Assembly: GCF_035609205.1 (NCBI RefSeq)
Contig: NZ_CP141184.1
Coordinates: 5,029,001-5,093,000, forward strand
DNA length: 64,000 bases
Direction: 5' to 3'
DNA from: Hymenobacter sp. GOD-10R
Lineage (GTDB): Bacteria; Bacteroidota; Bacteroidia; Cytophagales; Hymenobacteraceae
Position numbers and translations under genes: made by a program. Under the pieces are notes generated by a model, which saw only the letters and a list, made by a program, of their open reading frames with translations, was not told the DNA's origin and searched no databases. The first letter of the stretch is position 1. Each line of letters opens with the position of its first letter. Positions 35,128-42,851 of this stretch are shown here, piece by piece.

Positions 35128-37566
35128 TTACATGCCTAAGCGGCCCCGCTCATCGGCATTGCTCTTGGTTTCGACACGCTTGCTCTTCAGGTCGGCCTTG
35201 CCAAAGTTGAAGGTGAAGGCTAGCCGCACCTGGCGTGTATCGTTGCGGTACATCTCGCTCAGCACCACGGGCACAATGGTGCTGGTCACCCGCGGATTCG
35301 TGTCGTAGAACAAGTCAGCTACGGATAGATTGAGCGAAGCCCGCTTGTTCAAAAACGTCTTCTTCACGCCCACCGACACGTAGGAATACGCATCCCAATC
35401 AAATAGCCCGTTCATAGAGGGCGAATTGTAGAGCCCATACACGCGTACCGACCAGCCCTTGCCCCAAGTAAGCGTGTTGTCGCTGCTGAGCATGTAGTAG
35501 GTTTTGCGCTTGGTCAGGTTCATGGTATTATCAAGCGGGCTGGGGAAGTTTAGTTCCTGGTAGAATACGCTGGCGCTGTTGTTCATCGTCCACCACTTAG
35601 CCGGCGTGAAGGGCGCAGTGAGCGTGGCGGTAGCTAGGTGGCGATGTGCTAGGTTCTGTTGGGTGGTCGTCAGGCGTAGCGTGGCGGCATCGTAGAGGTA
35701 CACGGACGAAATGGCGCCAACGGTTTGGGTATAGGCGAGTTGCAGTCCGAAGCCTTTGTAGAGGTTATTCCAGGAGAAGCTGTGTAGGTACTCGGGGCGA
35801 AGCGAGGCATTGCCGCGGCTGGTGCTGTAGGTGTCCTGAAACCGCTCGTACGGAATGAGGCTTTCGTAGGCGGGGCGGCGGATATTCTTGGCGTAAGCCA
35901 GCGAGGTCGTGAAGTCATCCGACACCTTATAGTCGGCGCGCAGATTCGGGAACAGGTTGAAGTAGCTCGAATCGATGCCGCTGACCACGCGGTAGTGTGT
36001 GCGTTCAGCCCGCAGCCCAGCCTGCAAACCTAGCTTCCCGATGGTTTGATTCAGGCTGAAGTAGCCGGCCGCTACGCGCTCCTGGTATCCTAGCTTCGAG
36101 AAGGGCGACAACGCTTGTGCTACCCAGTTGCCGTCGGCGAGGGTGGCGGCGTCTTGGCGACTCTGGTTGCGGGTATCGGTATACTTCAGACCCGCTTCCA
36201 AGCGCGTGTTCGGGTTCCAAACTTTGGTGTAGTCGGCGGCGGTAGTGGAAATGTGGTAGGTAGCCGGAATGAAATTGCGGAAGGTGCTCGCCACGCCGAC
36301 GGAGTCTTGAGGGCCTTGCAGCAACTGGTCAAACGTCTGTTGCTGCTTGTTCTGGTAAGTGGCGTAGTTGCTGGTCAGCAGCAGTGCCGAGCCGAGGCTA
36401 TCCAGCTTGTGCTTGTAGAAGAGCGTGTAGTTGCTGAAAGCATCTTGCAACAGCACGCTCTCTTGCATGCGACTCGTAGTGAGTCCTTTGCTTTGGGTTA
36501 TGTACGACTGGGTCCAGCCGGCACCGTCCAGGCTGCTGTGCAGCACATCCACATCGAAACCGAGCGTCATGCTGGGGCTGAAGTGATAGTTGAGGCTGGC
36601 GCTGAAGCTGCTGTTGAGGATGGTCTTGTTCAGGTCGCCACGCTGCGCTAGGTCGGCGGCCGGCGTCAGGCCTTCGTAGATCGTGCGGGACGAAGTGCTC
36701 CGCTCGAATCCATCGCGCCGATTGAAGCTGCCATTAACAGCTAGGTCAAGCTTTGGCGTGCTCACCCGCACGCCGCTGTTGAGGCCGGCCCCCGTGCGGT
36801 AGCCTTGGCGGAAATTGGCGCCCACGTTCGCCGTCCACCCTAGCTCTTTGGCGCGCTTGGTGTAAATCTCAATTACTCCGCCCGAAGCGTCGGCGTCGTA
36901 CTTCGCTGAGGGATTACTAATGAGTTCGATGCGTTCGATTTGGTCGCCGGGAATGCTCGCCAGCAGCGTTTCGAGGTTAGTGCCACTGGGCAGCCGCTTC
37001 CCGTTCAGCAGGATGAGCACGTTGCCTTTGCCACGGAAGGTTAGCCGCCCATCGATCAGCTGCACCGAGGGCGCGGCGGCCAAGATGTCGTAGGCGTCGT
37101 TGCCTGCGGCTAAGATGCTGCCGTCCACGTTCATCGTTACGCGGTCGGGCTTTTGCTCGATCAAGGGCCGCTGACCAGTCACGACGACTTCACCTAGCTT
37201 CTGCGCTGTTGCAGCTAAGCCCAGCGTACCTAGGTCTAGGCTGGGGATGCCGGCCGATAGTTGAACGGCCTGCACATGCGTCACAAACCCGATCATCAGT
37301 ATCTGAAGCTGGTAGCTGCCGGGCTTCACATTCTTCAAGCTGAAACGGCCAGTCTCGTCAGCCAAGGCAGTCTGCACCACGCTTTCGGAACCCGCCGCTT
37401 TCAAGACTACATTAGCGAAGCTCAACGCTTCCTGCTTCTGCTGGTCGAGCACGCGGCCGCTGATGGTCGTTTGGGCCACGGCACTAACACCAATTAATAA
37501 GCAGAGAAACAACAGGAAGGCGAGGCGGCTAGCTTGTGCGCAGGCAGGGAGTAGAGAAGGACGCAT
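35128..37566 (-). CDS. TonB-dependent receptor-type outer membrane protein
   Basis: The 812-residue precursor has a signal peptide (about residues 1-31), a carboxypeptidase-regulatory-like beta domain (TISGRVLDQQKQEALSFANV, about 33-115), a plug domain (about 120-235, with LLNGKRLPSGTNLETLLASI and ERIELISNPSAKYDADASGG) and a beta-barrel of the outer-membrane-barrel family 3 type. It should span the outer membrane. No SusD partner is adjacent, which argues against glycan import of the Sus type. It is the first gene of a unit with the TPR kinase-like protein and is divergent from the LytS/LytTR genes. A regulatory link is probable, substrate unknown. Confidence 0.9.
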   Translation of the reverse strand: MRPSLLPACAQASRLAFLLFLCLLIGVSAVAQTTISGRVLDQQKQEALSFANVVLKAAGSESVVQTALADETGRFSLKNVKPGSYQLQILMIGFVTHVQAVQLSAGIPSLDLGTLGLAATAQKLGEVVVTGQRPLIEQKPDRVTMNVDGSILAAGNDAYDILAAAPSVQLIDGRLTFRGKGNVLILLNGKRLPSGTNLETLLASIPGDQIERIELISNPSAKYDADASGGVIEIYTKRAKELGWTANVGANFRQGYRTGAGLNSGVRVSTPKLDLAVNGSFNRRDGFERSTSSRTIYEGLTPAADLAQRGDLNKTILNSSFSASLNYHFSPSMTLGFDVDVLHSSLDGAGWTQSYITQSKGLTTSRMQESVLLQDAFSNYTLFYKHKLDSLGSALLLTSNYATYQNKQQQTFDQLLQGPQDSVGVASTFRNFIPATYHISTTAADYTKVWNPNTRLEAGLKYTDTRNQSRQDAATLADGNWVAQALSPFSKLGYQERVAAGYFSLNQTIGKLGLQAGLRAERTHYRVVSGIDSSYFNLFPNLRADYKVSDDFTTSLAYAKNIRRPAYESLIPYERFQDTYSTSRGNASLRPEYLHSFSWNNLYKGFGLQLAYTQTVGAISSVYLYDAATLRLTTTQQNLAHRHLATATLTAPFTPAKWWTMNNSASVFYQELNFPSPLDNTMNLTKRKTYYMLSSDNTLTWGKGWSVRVYGLYNSPSMNGLFDWDAYSYVSVGVKKTFLNKRASLNLSVADLFYDTNPRVTSTIVPVVLSEMYRNDTRQVRLAFTFNFGKADLKSKRVETKSNADERGRLGM

Positions 37567-37663
37567 TTCGTGGTTTCTTTTGGCGTTGGGAAGAAGCTGG
37601 AACGAAGAAACTGCGCACCTTTAAGGAGCCGAACTTATTTCGACCAAGTCACGGCACCACACC

Positions 37664-37681
37664 ACCAACGTGCGAGTTGGT
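37664..37681. promoter_or_regulatory. Inverted repeat in divergent signalling promoter region
   Basis: ACCAAC and GTTGGT are separated by six bases, just before the LytS-like gene start at 37694. The 127-bp spacer between the divergent receptor and LytS-like genes must contain both promoters. This repeat is a possible operator but is short. Confidence 0.25.
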
Positions 37682-37693
37682 CTGCCTTTTTTC

Positions 37694-38788
37694 ATGCCCG
37701 AACTTCTACCTAGCCCCACGGAGCCCCGCCTGAGCACCCGCACCACTACCGTGCTGATGCAGCTGCTGCTGTGGTTGCTGCTTTACGGGTTCTACTTTGC
37801 TTGGAACAATCGCCCCAACTACCATTTCACGGGTCACATCTGGCCTTATGTGCTACTGGAATGGACCTTTGCCATCGGGCTCTTTAACTGCCTGGTATAC
37901 CTGATTATTCCGCGCTGGCTGCTCCGCGGCCGCTTCAGTCTCGCCTTGATGGGCGCAGTGGCGCTCATTTATACCTACCGTCTGTGGATGTACGTGGGCG
38001 CTTTGCTGATTATTCACTACGCTCCCATAAGCGCCGATTTGCGCTACAACCTCCAAAAAAGTTACGCCGAAAGCCCTTGGCCCGACCTGACAAGCTGGCG
38101 CGGGTTGCTGGGTTCGTTGATGGATTTGCTAGCCACCGTACTCTTCCCCATTATCGTCAGCTTTGTCACCTACGCACTAGTAATCGAACGCCGCCGCCTA
38201 GCCTTGGAGCGCGACCATTTACGGCTGGAATTGAGCTACTTGAAAGCCCAAATAAACCCGCAGTTCTTGTTCAACACCCTCGGCACTTTGCAGCGCCTGA
38301 CCCGCAGCCGCGACCGGCGCGCGGGCGACGTTGTGCTGCACCTAGCTGATTTGATGCGCTACACCCTCTACGAAACCGACACAGAGCGCGTCGCGCTGAG
38401 CCGGGAGCTGGAGTTTCTGGAAGATTACCTAGCCTTAGAGCGCCTGCTGCATCCGGAGGCTACCATCGCGCACGAGGTTGAGGGCGCGGTGACCTCGCAG
38501 CAGCTAGCCCCCTTGCTGTTGCATCCTTTTCTGGAAAGACTTTTTGTGGGAATAGAAGCCGCTCCAGGCAGTTCTGTGCATATTCAGAGCACGATTCACG
38601 TTGATGCCGATGCACTTACCTTACAGATAGTTCGCACGACCGGGATGCCGTTAGCCCATCTTTACCGCACCGATGCGGCCATCGAAGCAGCGCTGCGGCG
38701 GCTAGAACTGCAATACCCTCAGCAGCATACCGTGCAGCTCACGGAGGAAAATGCGCACTTACGTTTGCACCTTAGCCTTCAACTTTAA
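37694..38788 (+). CDS. LytS-type histidine-kinase-like protein without catalytic residues (pseudokinase)
   Basis: The 364-residue protein has four or so N-terminal transmembrane helices and a coiled linker, then the His_kinase (PF06580) region. The invariant NPHFLFN reads NPQFLFN: residue 190 is Gln (codon CAG at 38261-38263). The ATPase part is degraded too: the expected ENAxxHG reads ERLFVGI, and neither the DNG-type box nor GIGLxN is recognisable. Yet the frame is intact, so it is not a decaying pseudogene. It lies immediately upstream of an intact LytS homologue and a LytTR regulator; stop and next start are 24 bp apart. The likely role is a regulatory partner of the intact kinase (inference). 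The ATG at 37694 is preferred to an upstream alternative. Confidence 0.88.
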   Translation: MPELLPSPTEPRLSTRTTTVLMQLLLWLLLYGFYFAWNNRPNYHFTGHIWPYVLLEWTFAIGLFNCLVYLIIPRWLLRGRFSLALMGAVALIYTYRLWMYVGALLIIHYAPISADLRYNLQKSYAESPWPDLTSWRGLLGSLMDLLATVLFPIIVSFVTYALVIERRRLALERDHLRLELSYLKAQINPQFLFNTLGTLQRLTRSRDRRAGDVVLHLADLMRYTLYETDTERVALSRELEFLEDYLALERLLHPEATIAHEVEGAVTSQQLAPLLLHPFLERLFVGIEAAPGSSVHIQSTIHVDADALTLQIVRTTGMPLAHLYRTDAAIEAALRRLELQYPQQHTVQLTEENAHLRLHLSLQL

Positions 38789-38812
38789 AAGGAAGTGCCA
38801 GCCTTCGCTCCT

Positions 38813-39955
38813 ATGACTTATTCGCTTCCTTTCCGCATCCCACGCATGCAGGTCGTACGGCCGCTGCTTTTGTGGGCCTTGTATATTGGCTTTGAGTACT
38901 TCGTCTACAGCGGCTGGCACAAGTCGCCCTTGCTCACGTGGTGCTTTACGCTTAAGGACACGGTGGCCGCGGTGGTCAGTTTCTATTTCTTCTCGCGGGT
39001 GGTACTGCCCCGCTTTGTGCTACAAGGGCGCTGGCTCCTAACGGCACTGAGCTTAGTAGCCATCTATTATTGCTGGGCCTTAGTTTCATACGCCGTATTT
39101 CTAGGCCTTGACTACTACCAGCTAGACCCCAAGGAAAGCTACATCTACCGCATTCTGGATCAAGGGCTTTGGGTGGGTGTCTTCTCGTGGCACGGGGTCA
39201 GTATCGGTCTTTACGACTTCAGTATCACCGCGATGCTGCCCATCTTCGGCCGGTTCTTGCAATTCTTGCTAACGACGAGCAACCACACCCTGCGCCTACA
39301 ACGCGAAAACCTGAACCTAGAAGTCAGTTTTCTCAAAGCCCAGGTCAATCCGCACTTCCTGTTTAATACCCTTAATAACATCTACACCATGGTGGTGAAG
39401 CAGGACGAGCGCGCCCCCGATATGGTGCAGCACCTCTCTGACCTTATGCACTACACGGTGTATGAGTCGGACGCGGCCTTGGTGCCACTCACGAAGGAAA
39501 CGGCTTTCCTGGATGCGTACCTAGAGCTGGAACGGCTGCGCTACGGCAAGAAAGTCCGCATCACCTATCAAAAATCGGGTATCACGGACCAGCAGACCAT
39601 CACGCCGCTGCTGTTTTTTCCTTTTGTCGAAAATGCCTTTAAGCATGGCGTCGATAGCAGCCTCGATGCCTCCTGGGTCGCTATTTCGTTAGCGGCGGAC
39701 GCTACCCAGCTGCGGTTTGAAGTCAGCAACAGCTTCAGTCCCACGGCCCCACGGCGCGAGTTCGGGGGCGTAGGCATTGATAATGTGAAGAAGCGCCTAG
39801 CGCTCCACTACGCCCCCGAGGAGTACGACCTCACCATCACCCGCGACCAGGAAACCTACACGTACCGCGTGGCCCTAACCATTCGGCTGACGTCCGTGGC
39901 CCAGCCCGACGCTCGCCCCGCTCCCTTCTTACCTAGCTTTGCTCCTGCCCAATGA
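38813..39955 (+). CDS. LytS-type sensor histidine kinase (intact)
   Basis: A 380-residue membrane kinase with about four N-terminal hydrophobic helices and a short linker to the catalytic region. The phosphoacceptor is His181 in AQVNPHFLFNTLNNIY. The ATPase motifs are complete: FPFVENAFKHGVD, and FGGVGIDNVKKRLALHY. It should phosphorylate the LytTR regulator encoded by the next gene, with which it overlaps by 4 bp (ATGA). The ATG at 38813 is chosen over a GTG at 38795. The upstream gene is a paralogue of similar size and topology that has lost the catalytic residues. Confidence 0.92.
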   Translation: MTYSLPFRIPRMQVVRPLLLWALYIGFEYFVYSGWHKSPLLTWCFTLKDTVAAVVSFYFFSRVVLPRFVLQGRWLLTALSLVAIYYCWALVSYAVFLGLDYYQLDPKESYIYRILDQGLWVGVFSWHGVSIGLYDFSITAMLPIFGRFLQFLLTTSNHTLRLQRENLNLEVSFLKAQVNPHFLFNTLNNIYTMVVKQDERAPDMVQHLSDLMHYTVYESDAALVPLTKETAFLDAYLELERLRYGKKVRITYQKSGITDQQTITPLLFFPFVENAFKHGVDSSLDASWVAISLAADATQLRFEVSNSFSPTAPRREFGGVGIDNVKKRLALHYAPEEYDLTITRDQETYTYRVALTIRLTSVAQPDARPAPFLPSFAPAQ

Positions 39956-40653
39956 TCAATTGCCTGATTATCGACGATGAACCCTTCGCCCGCGAACTGC
40001 TCGAAGACTACGTCGCCAAAATTCCGTCGCTGAACTTATTGGGCAGCTGTGAGCATGTGTTTGAGGCGTTGGAGGTATTGCAGCAGCAGAAAGTAGACCT
40101 CGTCTTTTCCGATATCAACATGCCGCAGGTTAATGGCATTGAGTTCATTCGGTCTTTGCACAATCCACCATACGTCATCTTCGTCACGGCCTACCCAAAC
40201 TACGCACTGGAAGGCTTTGAGCTAGATGCCTTGGATTACATTGTGAAGCCGGTGTCATTCCCGCGCTTTTTGAAGGCGGTGAATAAGGCGTTGGCGGTGC
40301 TCAATAACCGACCCGCCATCCCAGCTCCGCCGGCGCCGGAGTACCTGTTTGTGAAGGAAGGTAACTCGTTGCAGCGGGTGCTCTTCGATGAGATCTACTA
40401 CATCGAGGGCATGAAGGACTACATCAAAATCATCCTGAAGAACCGGGTCATCATCACGTATCTGCGCATGAGTCGGGTGGAAGACCAGCTGCCCGCTAGC
40501 CGCTTTACCCGCATTCAGAAGTCCTACATCGTGCGCATGGATGCCATCAAAGCCATCAGCGGCAACGAGGTAGAGTTGTACAACTTACCCGAGAAGCTGC
40601 CGATTGGCAAGCAGTACAAGGAGGCGCTGCTGGCACAGTTTGGGCTGAGTTAA
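39952..40653 (+). CDS. LytTR family response regulator
   Basis: Two-domain transcription regulator of 233 residues. The receiver domain has the acidic pair DDE at residues 8-10, the phosphorylation site Asp54 in VFSDINMPQVNG, the VTAYPNYAL switch threonine and the KPV lysine. The LytTR DNA-binding domain (about 130-230) includes EIYYIEGMKDYIKI, the FTRIQKSYIV stretch and LPIGKQYKEAL. It is translationally coupled to the intact kinase. Candidate targets are the divergent receptor unit and its own operon, but no binding site can be named from the sequence. Confidence 0.94.
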   Translation: MINCLIIDDEPFARELLEDYVAKIPSLNLLGSCEHVFEALEVLQQQKVDLVFSDINMPQVNGIEFIRSLHNPPYVIFVTAYPNYALEGFELDALDYIVKPVSFPRFLKAVNKALAVLNNRPAIPAPPAPEYLFVKEGNSLQRVLFDEIYYIEGMKDYIKIILKNRVIITYLRMSRVEDQLPASRFTRIQKSYIVRMDAIKAISGNEVELYNLPEKLPIGKQYKEALLAQFGLS

Positions 40654-40764
40654 CTCGAAGCAAAAACAGCGTTGGCAAGCAGTTTATCTAACTCAGAGGT
40701 GCACAAGTAATAGCAGATTTGAATAGTATTAGGCTCATTTCCGCAAACTGACCTAGCCTATTCC

Positions 40765-42051
40765 ATGAGAAAACGCCTACTCCTTGCTTGCGCTTTCGCG
40801 GGTACTTTCGCTGCGCACGCCCAAAAACTCACGGCTACCGAGAAGAAGATTGTGGCCACGGTGCAGCAGAATATGCCGCAGAGCGAGAAGCTGTTGGTGC
40901 AAGTGGTGAACATCAACAGCGGCACCTTGAACGTGAAAGGCGTACGCGAAGTAGGCGATATTTTCCGTAAACAGTTTGATGCGATTGGCTTCAAAACCAG
41001 CTGGGTCGATATGCCTGCCGAGATGCAGCGCGCCGGCCACCTGGTAGCGCAGCGCAAGGGCAAAAAGGGCAAGAAGCTCTTCCTCATTGGCCACCTCGAC
41101 ACGGTGTTTGAGCTGGATATGCCTTTCACGAAGTACACCCAGCTCAACGACTCCACTGCTACGGGCCAAGGCGTGAACGACATGAAAGGCGGCGACGTGG
41201 TGATGCTAGCGGCTCTGCAAGCGTTGCAGCAAAACGGCCTGCTCGATAACACGACCATTACCGCCTACTTTACCGGTGATGAAGAGCGCAGCGGCAAAGG
41301 CGAAGCCGCCCGCGCCGACTTCATTGCCAAAGCCAAAGAATCGGAGGTGGCCCTAGCTTTTGAATCAGCGGCGGGGCTGCACTCGGTGGCTACGGCCCGG
41401 CGCGGCTCCAGCGGCTGGCAGCTCAAAACCACTGGGCAGGCAGCGCACTCGTCGACTATTTTCAAACCCAACGTGGGCTATGGGGCCGTGTATGAAGCTG
41501 CACGTATCCTGAATGAGTTTCGGGAAAAGCTGAGCCAAGAGCAATATCTCACCTTCAACCCCGGCCTAATTGTGGGCGGCTCGGAGGTGAAGTACGATGC
41601 GGCCAAAGCACACGGCGAAGTGGTGGGCAAGACGAACATCATCTCCCCGGAAGTCGACGTAGCCGGCGACCTACGCTTCCTCACCGAGCAGCAGAAGGAA
41701 GACGCCCGCACCAAAATGCGCGAAATCGTGAGCCACAGCCTGCCAAATACGAAGGCCGAAATCACCTTCACCGATGGCTTACCCGGTATGCCGCCCACGC
41801 CCGGCAACCAGAAGCTAGCTACCCTCACCGACCAGGTAAGCCGCGACCTAGGTTTCGGCCCCGTGACGGCGGGCGACCCTGGCTCTCGCGGCGCCGGCGA
41901 CGTGTCGCTCGTAGCGCAGTACCTCGATTGTCTGGATGGGCTAGGTTCGTCGGGCAAAGGCGCCCACGCACCGGGCGAGACGATTAACACAAAGGAGTTT
42001 CCGCTGCTGGTGCAGCGCGCCGCGCTGATGATTTATCGGCTGACGCGGTGA
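40765..42051 (+). CDS. Secreted M20 family metallopeptidase (glutamate carboxypeptidase type)
   Basis: Zinc exopeptidase of the M20A family, related to carboxypeptidase G2. The 428-residue precursor has a signal peptide (about residues 1-18, ending AHAQ). Catalytic parts are GHLDTVFE, GVNDMKGGDV with the bridging aspartate, GDEERSGKG with the catalytic glutamate pair, and the late GSSGKGAHAPGE with the last histidine ligand. The dimerisation domain is in the middle (RGSSGWQLKTTGQAAHSS). It starts 111 bp after the LytTR regulator on the same strand and is the second secreted peptidase beside this signalling block. Confidence 0.93.
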   Translation: MRKRLLLACAFAGTFAAHAQKLTATEKKIVATVQQNMPQSEKLLVQVVNINSGTLNVKGVREVGDIFRKQFDAIGFKTSWVDMPAEMQRAGHLVAQRKGKKGKKLFLIGHLDTVFELDMPFTKYTQLNDSTATGQGVNDMKGGDVVMLAALQALQQNGLLDNTTITAYFTGDEERSGKGEAARADFIAKAKESEVALAFESAAGLHSVATARRGSSGWQLKTTGQAAHSSTIFKPNVGYGAVYEAARILNEFREKLSQEQYLTFNPGLIVGGSEVKYDAAKAHGEVVGKTNIISPEVDVAGDLRFLTEQQKEDARTKMREIVSHSLPNTKAEITFTDGLPGMPPTPGNQKLATLTDQVSRDLGFGPVTAGDPGSRGAGDVSLVAQYLDCLDGLGSSGKGAHAPGETINTKEFPLLVQRAALMIYRLTR

Positions 42052-42090
42052 GTGTGGATGAACGTTATGCAAGAGTGCAAGCAGAGGAGT

Positions 42091-42429
42091 TCACTTATCT
42101 CCTATCTCAACAAGTGGCTCTCCGGCTGCTAACAGCTCCAACGCGGTTGGTAATGTTTGAAGCAGTACTTGTTGCAGACGTTCATTTGACGTGTTGCCAC
42201 ACGTTACCCAGAGCACTTGTGGCGGCGGACCGTAGCGTTCCAGCAAACGCAGGAAGTCAGCATCTTTGGTTAACACAATGGCACTTGCGGATTTAGCTGC
42301 TGCAAATATTTCTTCATCTTCCGCATCACGCAAACCAATATCGCGTAACGGAACGGCAGTCAAGCCAAACTTCCACTTCAGCCATGCCGCAAGTAATGGC
42401 GACAGGTGAGCATCAAGCCAGATGATCAT
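42091..42429 (-). CDS. DUF5615 family PIN-like toxin
   Basis: A 112-residue PIN-like protein. Conserved acidic residues are visible at IIWLDAHLSP (N-terminal aspartate), RDAEDEEIFAAA and VLTKDADFLRL, forming the expected metal-ion site of a ribonuclease. DUF5615 proteins are usually paired with a DUF433 protein, as here, and are regarded as toxins of a type II toxin-antitoxin pair on comparative-genomic grounds. Its start overlaps the antitoxin stop by 4 bp (ATGA), so it should be translated only after the antitoxin. Confidence 0.85.
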   Translation of the reverse strand: MIIWLDAHLSPLLAAWLKWKFGLTAVPLRDIGLRDAEDEEIFAAAKSASAIVLTKDADFLRLLERYGPPPQVLWVTCGNTSNERLQQVLLQTLPTALELLAAGEPLVEIGDK

Positions 42430-42650
42430 GCGGCTAAGCGCGGATAGTCGAGCCGTTGTGCGGCGTATTGCAAAGCTGCTTGGACGTCCAAGGCTTCTAA
42501 ATCAGGTAGTTCAGCTAACACTTGCTCTGTCGTCAAGCCTGCCGCTAGCAGGTTGAGGATATCTGCTACGCGGATGCGCATGCCTCGAATACAGGGCCGC
42601 CCACCACACTGACGTGGGTTCGTTGTAATAAGCTGGTGGAGGTTTTGCAT
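42426..42650 (-). CDS. DUF433 family antitoxin
   Basis: The 74-residue protein matches DUF433: ITTNPRQCGGRPCIRGMRIR near residue 8 is the signature, followed by a helix-turn-helix-like segment VADILNLLAAGLTTEQVLAE. Such proteins resemble the DNA-binding part of Xre/VapB-type antitoxins and should repress their own operon and bind the DUF5615 partner. A -7 promoter box lies only 5 bp before the ATG, so the mRNA is likely leaderless. Confidence 0.88.
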   Translation of the reverse strand: MQNLHQLITTNPRQCGGRPCIRGMRIRVADILNLLAAGLTTEQVLAELPDLEALDVQAALQYAAQRLDYPRLAA

Positions 42651-42655
42651 AAGAC

Positions 42656-42663
42656 CAAAGATA
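42656..42663 (-). promoter_or_regulatory. -7 promoter box of the toxin-antitoxin operon
   Basis: On the minus strand, TATCTTTG is followed by GTCTT and then the ATG at 42650. This fits TAnnTTTG, and the expected transcription start falls at or next to the start codon. Confidence 0.6.
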
Positions 42664-42851
42664 CGGCTCTACCGACAAGATAGTATTCGTGAAAGCAGCA
42701 CGGATTAAAAAGAGGTAAGTCAGAATGCCCCGTAAATACCGTTCTGCTTGCCTCCTCCGTAGCTAGGTTGAGCCTGCTAAACTTTCCGACTCTTTGCATA
42801 CCAGCCCTTTTTCCAGCCGTATAGGCCATCATCATCCGATGGCTGTACAGC

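Noticed and set aside
36115..36651. 178-codon open frame antisense to the TonB-receptor gene
   Set aside because: Its frame mirrors codon bias of the receptor gene on the other strand; the receptor has clear signal, plug and barrel motifs, while the antisense product has none.
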